This document shows positions 1 through 5,305 of a stretch of 13,479 nucleotides of DNA, piece after piece (the stretch's first letter is position 1; every line of letters starts with the position of its first letter). The translations under genes were made by a program, and so were the position numbers. The notes beneath the pieces were generated by a model. The model searched no databases. It was not told the DNA's origin and saw nothing but the letters and a program-made list of their open reading frames with translations. The stretch comes from Alphaproteobacteria bacterium. Its GTDB lineage: Bacteria > Pseudomonadota > Alphaproteobacteria > RF32 > CAG-977. The stretch is taken from NCBI GenBank assembly GCA_017476085.1, contig JAFVEJ010000239.1, positions 1 to 13,479 on the forward strand, read 5' to 3'.

Positions 1-319
1 CGTCTTCATTGACGGTGAATTGCGTTAAAACACTGTCCCCGTCCATTAAAGAAACAACGGCGCCGCCAATCCCTTTGCCCGCCGCAACCATACTTCCGTC
101 CTCTTCGACTCGAACGATATCGATAGAAGCCTTCAAACCGGAACGAACAGTCGGCGCGTTCTGATTTTCAGTCGCTTGCGTTATTGAAAAATCATTTAAA
201 GACGCTTCCTGTTTCGGCGGCACAGGAAAATCTTTTTTTCCGGATTTCGGATAAAAGACGACGCATAACACCGCAATAATAAGCAGAATCAATCCGATAA
301 TAAGGATACTTTTTTTCAC
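1..319 (-). CDS. Membrane-anchored Ig-like/LysM-type protein, N-terminal part (partial)
   Basis: Only the first 106 codons are inside the window and the gene continues past position 1. I start it at the GTG at 319-317, because the reading starts M-K-K-S and runs straight into a hydrophobic segment at residues about 5-23. That segment is a signal anchor or single membrane helix placing the rest in the periplasm. A Pro/Gln-rich linker follows, then from about residue 57 a segment of the type (D)IVRVEEDGSMVAAGKG, with the pattern Asp-Gly, Ala-Gly and Gly-Ala. I recognise this as the Ig-like N-terminal domain that precedes a C-terminal LysM domain in many alphaproteobacterial proteins of unknown function. 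The LysM part would lie outside the window, so that assignment is inference. The Shine-Dalgarno is weak (GGG about 8 nt upstream). It is divergent from the tRNA-Pro gene. Confidence 0.6.
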   Translation of the reverse strand, partial: MKKSILIIGLILLIIAVLCVVFYPKSGKKDFPVPPKQEASLNDFSITQATENQNAPTVRSGLKASIDIVRVEEDGSMVAAGKGIGGAVVSLMDGDSVLTQFTVNED

Positions 320-357
320 AATGATACCCAAAAAATAAAAAAAATAACAAAACCCTC

Positions 358-386
358 TTGCAGTATATCAAACTTCGCGCTATAAG
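358..386 (+). promoter_or_regulatory. Promoter of tRNA-Pro
   Basis: A TTGCAG box at 358-363 and a TATAAG box at 381-386 are separated by 17 nt, close to the sigma-70 consensus. The expected transcription start near 393 is just upstream of the mature tRNA 5' end at 401. Confidence 0.6.
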
Positions 387-400
387 CAATAACACTTATT

Positions 401-477
401 CGGAGTGTAGCTCAGCTTGGTAGAGCACTACGTTCGGGACGTAGGGGCCGGAGGTTCAAATCCTCTCACTCCGACCA
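401..477 (+). tRNA. tRNA-Pro (anticodon CGG)
   Basis: A complete 77-nt cloverleaf including the encoded CCA can be drawn. The acceptor stem CGGAGTG (401-407) pairs perfectly with CACTCCG (467-473). The anticodon stem CTACG/CGTAG encloses the loop TTCGGGA, giving anticodon CGG at 435-437, which reads the proline codon CCG. The T arm has the usual GGTTCAAATCC core, and ACCA occupies 474-477. A promoter lies upstream and a strong hairpin follows immediately. Confidence 0.96.
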
Positions 478-480
478 ACA

Positions 481-524
481 AAATACAAAAAAAACGCTCT
501 AAAACGGGCGTTTTTTTTGTATTT
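481..524. terminator. Intrinsic terminator after tRNA-Pro
   Basis: The 17-nt arms 481-497 and 508-524 are perfect inverted complements: AAATAC, eight A, CGC against GCG, eight T, GTATTT. The small loop allows three further pairs (C497-G508, T498-G507, C499-G506). The T run on the 3' side makes it a terminator for tRNA-Pro. The A run on the 5' side lets it also act in the opposite direction. Confidence 0.85.
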
Positions 525-738
525 TGTCAATAAGCCTTAAAGAACCGAGTCGGCAGGCGAAGGTGATTTTAGGCGGAATTGGAAATAACGGCCGCCTTCA
601 GGCGATTTTTTTTATATTGAGAATGAAATCAGCGGATTTGAACCGAAGAAGGAGGTATCGCCGGAGACGACCCGAAGGGTGAACAGAGCGCGTAAATCCC
701 CTTTATTCACCGAAAAAATTTTAAAGCGAATCGGAATT
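525..738. other. Intergenic region without a recognised gene
   Basis: I see no convincing coding region here. There are several short inverted repeats: AGGCGG 571-576 with CCGCCT 592-597; CGCC 593-596 with GGCG 601-604, followed by a T run; GGTGAA with TTCACC at about 678-683 and 705-710; and GGATTT with AAATCC nearby. A 19-codon ORF at 623-682 encodes a peptide dominated by arginine (eight Arg within residues 8-16), but it has no ribosome binding site. The repeats fit non-coding structured or decayed sequence. Confidence 0.4.
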
Positions 739-763
739 AAAAAACATCACTTCAATGTTTTTT
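739..763 (-). terminator. Terminator of the eptA-like gene
   Basis: Nine-bp arms AAAAAACAT (739-747) and ATGTTTTTT (755-763) surround a 7-nt loop. The hairpin overlaps the stop codon of the transferase gene at 762-764. It is AT-rich and symmetric, so it could work in both directions. Confidence 0.55.
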
Positions 764-2399
764 ATCTTTTCATAAATTCCGTCCTTTTTGTTCTGCACTT
801 CAAAAGAATATCCAGATTTTTATTATAAAGCTTGGAATCCGTTTCGCTTAATCCCAAAACAGTATGGAAAAAATTATCATGAGAAACTTCATCAAAAGAA
901 CTGTTTTTCAGACAACTAATGTCTATATGGCTGTCTTTTAAAGTTTTATCGGAAAACCATAAAATAAAAGGAACCTTTTTCTGTTCTTTCGGCGCTATGG
1001 CATACGGCATCCCATGCAGATACAACCCGTTTTCTCCCAAGCTTTCTCCATGGTCTGAAACATACAGCATACTCGTTTCATATGTTTTGTACTTTTTCAA
1101 CTGTTCGATTGTTTCCGATATTATATAGTCCGTATATAAGATCGTATTATCATATGTATTTTTAATTTCTTCTTTCGTGCAGTTCTGAATATCAGAAGTA
1201 TCACAGGTCGGGGTAAATTTTTTGAATTTATCCGGATATCTTTTGTAATAAGTCGGGCCGTGCGATCCCATTGTATGCAAAACAATTACCGTATTTTGAT
1301 TAATATTTTTAAGCGTATTTTCCAAATGTTTCAACAAAACTTCGTCATAGCAATAACTATCAAAACAAAGGTCTTTATCGCCTATTTTTACCACATTATG
1401 CCTTTTAATTCTTTGGCAAACTCCTTTACAGCCGTCATCGTTTTCATACCAGACAACGTTCCACCCGGCTCTCTGGAGCAGATCTAAAATATTTTCTTCA
1501 TATCTTGCCGCATCCACGTCAAATTTCGACCTGTTTTTGGCCGAAAAAATACATGGCAATGAAATCGCCGTCGCCGTGCCGCAGGATGATACTTCGTCAA
1601 TATAAACAAGATTTTTTTCTTTTGATAATAACGGATTGGTCTCTCTGTTATATTTTCCGAGTGAAAAATTTTGCGCTCTGGCCGTTTCTCCTATGATTAA
1701 AACAATGACGTGAGTATTGGAAGGATTGAACATATCCGCTTTAGCATGTTCGTCTATAACAGATAATTTCTTATTTGATTTCAGAACCTTGCTTGCATAT
1801 CTTGCCGTATTAACAATATAATTAAGCGTATTGTATCTTGCCCGAAAACCGGTATTGTTCCTGACAAACGGAATTATTTCTTTTGAAAAAGCAAAAATAT
1901 ACAAAGCAAATAAAAAAGAAACGATCGCTACGGTTAAGCTTCTTCTGACAACTTCACATTTAAAAGAACCATACCGCACTTCCGTTTTACATAATAAAAA
2001 TGACGGAATTATCCCCAAAAAAACAATATAAAGCACAAGAGGCCATGAAACCAAATCAAACGCTTCGCGGGCGTTTGTTTCAAAAACATTCCTGATCATC
2101 GAAACATCTATAAGAACGCCCATTTTAAGCATCATATAATTTGTTGCGCTTGAAATAACTATGATTAAGCAACTCAACGGCTTGAAAGAATACTTAAACA
2201 GAACCAAGTTTAACAACAATATGAGAGGCAGAGGAATTAAAATAAAAAACAGAATAAAACAAAAAAATTGAGAACAATTTTCGATATGAAAATTTTCCCA
2301 AAAATTTTTTATAAAAGATAAATTTAATATAAAAGCAAGATATAAAGATATAATTAAAATAGCTTTTTGGGAAGAAATCCCTTTTTTTAGTATATTCAT
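762..2399 (-). CDS. eptA: Lipid A phosphoethanolamine transferase, EptA/MCR family
   Basis: This 545-residue inner-membrane enzyme is predicted to move phosphoethanolamine from phosphatidylethanolamine to lipid A on the periplasmic side, which lowers negative charge and susceptibility to cationic peptides such as polymyxins. Five hydrophobic segments lie in the first about 175 residues, followed by a sulfatase/alkaline-phosphatase-fold domain. Visible active-site elements are GETARAQNFS (Glu238), SCGTATAISLPC (catalytic Thr277, bracketed by Cys273 and Cys283), GSHGPTYYKRYP (His380), SDHGESLGENG (Asp449, His450) and YLHGMPY (His462). Spacing matches the catalytic and zinc residues known from MCR-1. 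The ATG at 2399 has AGGATGG about 8 nt upstream. The gene is clearly more AT-rich than the RND and ispE genes in this window, which suggests acquisition. The family assignment is secure; lipid A rather than another glycan as acceptor is inferred from the close motif match. Confidence 0.92.
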   Translation of the reverse strand: MNILKKGISSQKAILIISLYLAFILNLSFIKNFWENFHIENCSQFFCFILFFILIPLPLILLLNLVLFKYSFKPLSCLIIVISSATNYMMLKMGVLIDVSMIRNVFETNAREAFDLVSWPLVLYIVFLGIIPSFLLCKTEVRYGSFKCEVVRRSLTVAIVSFLFALYIFAFSKEIIPFVRNNTGFRARYNTLNYIVNTARYASKVLKSNKKLSVIDEHAKADMFNPSNTHVIVLIIGETARAQNFSLGKYNRETNPLLSKEKNLVYIDEVSSCGTATAISLPCIFSAKNRSKFDVDAARYEENILDLLQRAGWNVVWYENDDGCKGVCQRIKRHNVVKIGDKDLCFDSYCYDEVLLKHLENTLKNINQNTVIVLHTMGSHGPTYYKRYPDKFKKFTPTCDTSDIQNCTKEEIKNTYDNTILYTDYIISETIEQLKKYKTYETSMLYVSDHGESLGENGLYLHGMPYAIAPKEQKKVPFILWFSDKTLKDSHIDISCLKNSSFDEVSHDNFFHTVLGLSETDSKLYNKNLDILLKCRTKRTEFMKR

Positions 2400-2452
2400 A
2401 TTTATACCATCCTTGCCCTTTATTCAAAAATCATCTTCAAATATACGCCTTT

Positions 2453-2482
2453 AGCATATAAATCCATTTGCGAGAATATCAA
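2453..2482 (-). promoter_or_regulatory. Possible promoter of the eptA-like gene
   Basis: On the minus strand TTGATA (2482-2477) and TATGCT (2458-2453) are separated by 18 nt, about 55 bp upstream of the start codon. I saw no convincing PmrA-type direct repeat in the leader. Chance matches are common in such AT-rich DNA. Confidence 0.35.
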
Positions 2483-2571
2483 AGAATTTAAGAAAAACAA
2501 ACAGTTTCAAATAACAAAACGATTTTTTCAAAAAATATTCTTTTACCGTTCAGCGCTTTAGGATCAGGAAT

Positions 2572-2994
2572 CTATGGTTCTATCAACAGATTTAAAGTAT
2601 GCTTCTCTTCTTCGGCATTTTGTGGCTTTGAAAAACCGATGCGCGGATTTTCGGGCGCCATTCCGATATAGATTTGAGCCGGATCAACACCTTCCTGCAA
2701 AAAAATCGCCGCCGTATTTTTGACTCTGTCCATTGCCCCTAAAGCCTGCCCCGAAGGAACGCCCTGATACGCAAGGCGTCCCAAAAAACAAACGAATGAA
2801 CTTCTTTCCCGAGCTTTTCGGGCTATTTTTTTCAATTTGGAAACCGCCTTTTCATTCAGTTCCGCACTGTTGTATTCAAATTCAACCGTGATTTGTCGGC
2901 CTTGCTTTATCGGACAACCGGCATTATCCTGAAAAACGTCGGAAGTACACGATATCAAAAAAAATACGCTTAGAAGCAAAAAGTTTCTTTTCAT
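2572..2994 (-). CDS. OmpA-like outer-membrane lipoprotein
   Basis: This is a 140-residue protein. The N-terminus is MKRN, a hydrophobic stretch, then the lipobox LISC, giving a lipidated Cys16 after signal peptidase II cleavage. Residues about 33-138 look like a compact OmpA C-terminal (peptidoglycan-associating) domain: an early strand with VEFEYNSAELNEKA, then a helix, then a segment MDRVKNTAAIFLQEGVDPAQIYIGMAPENPR. This resembles the usual RA..V..YL...GV...RI block, but the match is weak in the Asp/Arg positions that hold diaminopimelate. Peptidoglycan binding is therefore not assured. The ATG at 2994 has AAGGAT about 8 nt upstream. The gene is divergent from tRNA-Leu, with only 39 bp between them. 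A Pal-type or small surface lipoprotein role is inference. Confidence 0.7.
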   Translation of the reverse strand: MKRNFLLLSVFFLISCTSDVFQDNAGCPIKQGRQITVEFEYNSAELNEKAVSKLKKIARKARERSSFVCFLGRLAYQGVPSGQALGAMDRVKNTAAIFLQEGVDPAQIYIGMAPENPRIGFSKPQNAEEEKHTLNLLIEP

Positions 2995-3033
2995 TTAGGG
3001 TATCCTTGTGCTAATAAGTATCTTGTCCCTTTC

Positions 3034-3121
3034 GCGGATATGGTGGAATGGTAGACACAACAGACTTAAAATCTGTTGAGGCTTTGTCCTCGTGCGGGTT
3101 CAAGTCCCGCTTTCCGCACCA
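3034..3121 (+). tRNA. tRNA-Leu (anticodon TAA)
   Basis: This is an 88-nt tRNA with a long variable arm and encoded CCA. The anticodon stem ACAGA/TCTGT holds the loop CTTAAAA, so the anticodon is TAA at 3067-3069, reading leucine codon TTA. The T arm is GCGGG TTCAAGT CCCGC (3094-3110). The acceptor strands GCGGATA (3034-3040) and TTTCCGC (3111-3117) pair except for a T-T mismatch at the 6:67 position. From the anticodon onward the sequence is repeated at 6727. The 3' part of this gene has therefore probably been replaced by the copy carried on an integrated element, which may explain the mismatch. Confidence 0.95.
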
Positions 3122-3210
3122 ATCGAAAGCCTTGAGTAATCAAGGCTTTTTTTGTTTCAAAAACGATTATCAATGAAACAAGCGGATTTTTCAAGCCCGT
3201 CATCATCAGT
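3067..3210 (+). repeat. Left direct repeat of the island (tRNA 3' part plus flank)
   Basis: The tRNA part is nearly identical to the right copy. Similarity continues, at lower identity (roughly three quarters by eye), through the terminator and to about 3210. The repeat is therefore longer than a minimal att core. Confidence 0.7.
3126..3153 (+). terminator. Terminator of tRNA-Leu
   Basis: The arms AAAGCCTTGA (3126-3135) and TCAAGGCTTT (3140-3149) are perfectly complementary around a GTAA loop. A T run follows to 3153. Confidence 0.85.
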
Positions 3211-3249
3211 CATAAACAATCTTTAGCAAACGCTGGAGAAGTTGATTTT

Positions 3250-3948
3250 TCAGTAACGTCCCAAATTTTTTGCGTAAGCGATAAAAGGATACCTATCAGG
3301 AAATGTTGTTTCTTTAGAAATGTCGCCACAATTTTCTTTTGCGCCGATTATTTTTGCCATCACGGCCAAACAGGCGGCATCAAGCAAATCATCAAATTTG
3401 AAAAAGTCGTCCTTTCCTTGTTTTGAGGCTTCCTGCAAAAGCTTTTCAATTCCGGCAACACCAAGATATTCTTTCAAAATTAAAAGACGCTCGGCCTGTC
3501 CCGCACCTGTTTTTTTAGGAAAAAGCTGTTTCCGGTTATTTAGTAATTCAAAACAAAACTCAGGATGAGATTCCCAAAACTGAAAAATCGCGGGGTCTTT
3601 TCCTGCAAATCTTTTTGCTTCATAAATTTTATGCATAATTGCTTTCGTTTGTTCTGACATCGTAATTGTATCTTTGATACGGTCATATTCCTCTTCCGTA
3701 GGAGGTAAGTTTTCGGGAAGAGAAAAAACAGAATTTTTATTCCCTTTCATAGCATTACGCAACGCTCCGTCAGGTCTGTTTTTCAAGCCGATCGGCATAT
3801 CAATCAGAATAATGTCGTTCGGATATTGTCTGTCAAACGAAAAGTCTTTTAAATTCTTCTCGACCTCAACATTCAACACGCCATATTCATTTATAAAAAC
3901 GGCAATCCATCCGGCTGGACACCCGTCAATTCCCACATATTCAGTCAT
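3250..3948 (-). CDS. DUF429 family protein (predicted RNase H-fold nuclease)
   Basis: This 232-residue protein has features that I recognise from DUF429 (COG4923): VGIDGCPAGW at residues 5-14, IDMPIGL at about 49-55, the block FWESHPEFCFELLN near 123-136, KKTGAGQAERL near 145-155, and DDLLDAACLAVMA near 186-198. The acidic residues in the first, second and last blocks (Asp8, Asp50, Asp186/187/190) are placed as expected for a metal site of an RNase H-like fold. Nuclease activity is a prediction for the family, not demonstrated here. The start codon ATG at 3948 overlaps the end of the HD gene by 8 nt, with AAGGAA about 8 nt upstream, so the two are translationally coupled. It lies just inside the left end of the tRNA-Leu island. 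Its substrate is unknown. Confidence 0.75.
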   Translation of the reverse strand: MTEYVGIDGCPAGWIAVFINEYGVLNVEVEKNLKDFSFDRQYPNDIILIDMPIGLKNRPDGALRNAMKGNKNSVFSLPENLPPTEEEYDRIKDTITMSEQTKAIMHKIYEAKRFAGKDPAIFQFWESHPEFCFELLNNRKQLFPKKTGAGQAERLLILKEYLGVAGIEKLLQEASKQGKDDFFKFDDLLDAACLAVMAKIIGAKENCGDISKETTFPDRYPFIAYAKNLGRY

Positions 3949-4495
3949 TTATCAATTCCTTGTATAACGCTAAAAACTCATTTTGCACATCTTCAAAAGG
4001 ACGTATTTGCGATGACAATATAATATGGAGTATTTGACCGTTATCAGGAATAGGATTTGCTTTCACATTATTTTTAAAATAATTTTCAAATTCCCAATAC
4101 AGCATTGTATCGTCAATCGTGTGCCATAATGCCTGTTCATCGAAAAACGGTTCTATGCAGTGCGAAGCAAGAGCCGTTAAAATAGCTTTTTCCAATCTGT
4201 CTTCGTTTTCCATATATGCTTGCCCTTTAATTGGACGGGGAATATCGCACATATACGCTTCGGAAGCATCGTGAAGAAGGCAACAGAGCTGAATCATTTT
4301 ATCGTATCCTCGTGCGGCGGCTTCTTTACAGCAATTTATGGAATGTTCCGCAACAGAATAAAAACGGTTGAAATGACCGTTTGCACGGCATAATAACGAC
4401 AATGCGTGCGCTATGTCCTCAATTTTGACGGTCGTCGGATCAGGGGTGAGGACATTAAACGATTGTCCGGTAAAAGTGGAGATAATATTTTTCAT
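3941..4495 (-). CDS. HD-domain phosphohydrolase (YfbR-like)
   Basis: This is a 184-residue soluble protein of the HD superfamily, metal-dependent phosphohydrolases that include 5'-deoxynucleotidases. The metal ligands are visible: His51 in RFYSVAEHS, His75-Asp76 in LLHDASEAY, and a C-terminal Asp in TIDDTMLYWE (128 or 129). The segment DIPRPIK after the HD motif and the N-terminal GQSFNVLTPDP are typical of HD proteins encoded in phages and genomic islands. A nucleotide substrate is inference. The ATG at 4495 has AGGGA about 5 nt upstream. A strong terminator hairpin lies between this gene and the coiled-coil gene before it, and its 3' end overlaps the DUF429 gene by 8 nt. I see no separate promoter, so expression may depend on read-through. 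Confidence 0.8.
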   Translation of the reverse strand: MKNIISTFTGQSFNVLTPDPTTVKIEDIAHALSLLCRANGHFNRFYSVAEHSINCCKEAAARGYDKMIQLCCLLHDASEAYMCDIPRPIKGQAYMENEDRLEKAILTALASHCIEPFFDEQALWHTIDDTMLYWEFENYFKNNVKANPIPDNGQILHIILSSQIRPFEDVQNEFLALYKELIND

Positions 4496-4515
4496 TGGTT
4501 TCCCTAAAATAAAAG

Positions 4516-4545
4516 TTCGGTGCGGGAAGATATTCCCGCACCGAA
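4516..4545 (-). terminator. Intrinsic terminator after the coiled-coil gene
   Basis: The arms 4516-4528 (TTCGGTGCGGGAA) and 4533-4545 are perfect 13-bp complements with a 4-nt loop. On the minus strand the hairpin is followed by CTTTTATTTTA. It begins 4 nt after the coiled-coil stop codon and ends about 20 bp before the HD gene, so it separates or attenuates the two units. Confidence 0.8.
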
Positions 4546-4549
4546 AGCG

Positions 4550-4786
4550 TTATTTTTTCTTTTTCAGTTCTTCAGCCACGGCTTTGTTGAAATCTTTTTG
4601 CAGCTGATCCATTTTCTTGCGCTTTTCGTTCATTTTCTTCGTATAATCATCAAGCTTCTTTTGTGAATTCTGCGCCTGTTTCATATAGTTGTCATAGGTT
4701 CGTTTTTCCGAATCATACTGACGCTGGACGCCGTCGATTTCACGCTGTAAAGAATCCATATTTCTCTTGATTTGTTCACTTGTCAT
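4550..4786 (-). CDS. Small charged coiled-coil protein, unknown function
   Basis: This is a 78-residue protein made almost entirely of Lys, Glu, Asp, Gln and Arg, with regularly spaced Met, Leu, Tyr and Ile. It is predicted to be one long helix forming a coiled coil from about residue 5 to 75, ending in Glu-Glu-Leu and four Lys. There is no signal peptide, membrane segment or cysteine. I start it at 4786 because AGGAG (minus strand, 4798-4794) lies 7 nt upstream. Longer forms starting further upstream have no ribosome site and begin in the AT-rich leader. I do not recognise the family. It sits between the possible structured RNA upstream and its own terminator downstream, so it may form one transcription unit with that RNA. 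Confidence 0.7.
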   Translation of the reverse strand: MTSEQIKRNMDSLQREIDGVQRQYDSEKRTYDNYMKQAQNSQKKLDDYTKKMNEKRKKMDQLQKDFNKAVAEELKKKK

Positions 4787-4829
4787 TTTTTTACTCCTAT
4801 TAAAGTTAACGACAAAAACAAGATAATCC

Positions 4830-4873
4830 GTATATACGTCAAAATATGTCATATTAAATTTCTTCGTATATAC
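4830..4873. promoter_or_regulatory. Two copies of the palindrome GTATATAC
   Basis: The 8-bp palindrome GTATATAC occurs at 4830-4837 and 4866-4873, 36 bp centre to centre. Both lie in the leader of the coiled-coil gene, and the second copy touches the T-rich tail of the terminator-like hairpin. The spacing could suit a dimeric DNA-binding protein, but AT-rich palindromes also arise by chance. Confidence 0.25.
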
Positions 4874-4875
4874 AA

Positions 4876-4896
4876 AGCCCGCCTTAAAGGCGGGCG
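4876..4896 (-). terminator. GC-rich terminator-like hairpin
   Basis: GCCCGCC (4877-4883) and GGCGGGC (4889-4895) form a perfect 7-bp stem with loop TTAAA. On the minus strand the stem is followed by TTTGTATA, a short U-rich tail. Its 5' arm on the minus strand is also part of the sequence complementary to the loop of the hairpin at 4949-4995, so the two pairings exclude each other. Confidence 0.55.
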
Positions 4897-5047
4897 GATG
4901 TTCAAACACCGTTTATCTATGGACGGCACAGCGGTTTCGCGCATAGCCTTATAACGCCGTCATCCGCCCGTTCGAGACAGATTTGCGGCGTATAATTTGT
5001 TAGTCGCCATACACAATGCGACATAGATAAAAGGGTGTTTGAAGCCC
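4877..5047 (-). ncRNA. Candidate structured RNA with pseudoknot, possibly a switch or leader
   Basis: In minus orientation the segment folds as a four-way junction. P1 pairs 5043-5034 with 4901-4910 and 5031-5022 with 4912-4921, giving 20 bp with a small internal loop. P2 pairs TCGC (5021-5018) with GCGA (5007-5004). P3 pairs 4995-4986 with 4959-4949, giving 10 bp with one bulged T. P4 pairs 4948-4946 with 4927-4925 and 4942-4940 with 4933-4931. The P3 loop contains CGGGCGGATG (4970-4961), perfectly complementary to CATCCGCCCG (4900-4891) right after P1. That can give a pseudoknot, or keep the downstream hairpin at 4877-4895 from forming. An alternative helix GACGGC (4961-4956) with GCCGTC (4927-4922) exists. 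I do not recognise any known class. A weak promoter candidate (TTGCTT, 16 nt, TAAAAA) lies at 5101-5074. No coding potential is evident. The fold was drawn by eye. Confidence 0.45.
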
Positions 5048-5182
5048 TATGCCTTTCAACAAAGCATGTTTGATTTTTAACCAACTTTTTTCATAAAGCA
5101 AATTAAATTTATCAATAAAAGCATACGGAGAAAAGTAAGAGGTAGCGGAAAACTTTACTGATGGTAAGACAGGAGAAAAAAT

Positions 5183-5248
5183 CTATTTCACCACCCACTT
5201 GCCGCCTTTGAACGAACCGACACGCTCAATAATGCCCGCAAACAAAAC
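5183..5248 (-). pseudogene. Remnant of a C-terminal winged-helix segment
   Basis: Between an in-frame stop and the TAG at 5185-5183 the minus strand reads SVLFAGIIERVGSFKGGKWVVK. This resembles the last winged-helix segment (G.IERVGS.K.G.W.VK) that ends many AAA_4/Schlafen-type or RecG-like ATP-binding proteins. Nothing upstream continues it, because abiEi begins at 5306. I read it as the stub of a deleted gene. The piece is too short to fix the family. Confidence 0.4.
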
Positions 5249-5249
5249 A

Positions 5250-5297
5250 CTTTACAAACATATCGATAATAAATAAAATATCAATATAAATGTAAAG
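5250..5297 (+). promoter_or_regulatory. abiE promoter and operator-like inverted repeat
   Basis: TTTACA (5251-5256) and TAAAAT (5274-5279) are 17 nt apart, close to a sigma-70 promoter. Two 19-nt arms, 5250-5268 and 5279-5297, are inverted complements in 15 of 19 positions, with a 10-nt spacer. The left arm covers the -35 box, and the right arm runs from the last base of the -10 box into the ribosome binding site (AAAGGA, 5294-5299). AbiEi antitoxins are known to repress their own operon by binding inverted repeats in the promoter, so this is the probable AbiEi operator. Confidence 0.6.
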
Positions 5298-5305
5298 GAA
5301 AATCA

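Noticed and set aside
192..395. 67-codon minus-strand ORF overlapping the first gene
   Set aside because: The overlapping GTG-started frame gives a membrane anchor followed by a recognisable Ig-like segment that stays open to the window edge. This ORF is a frame shadow and runs into the tRNA-Pro promoter region.
4787..4909. N-terminal extension of the coiled-coil protein to 4909
   Set aside because: An AGGAG site sits 7 nt before the ATG at 4786. The extension has no ribosome site and is encoded by the AT-rich leader and the terminator-like hairpin.
4930..4975. Hammerhead-ribozyme-like bases GGATGA and CGAAA in the candidate RNA
   Set aside because: The conserved CUGAUGA core is not matched and no stem II can form between the two blocks.
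4949..5005. Integron attC-like arms (TAACGCC / GTTAG pattern)
   Set aside because: The spacing and the conserved R and L boxes do not fit attC, and there is no integron integrase or cassette array. The arms are better explained as helix P3.
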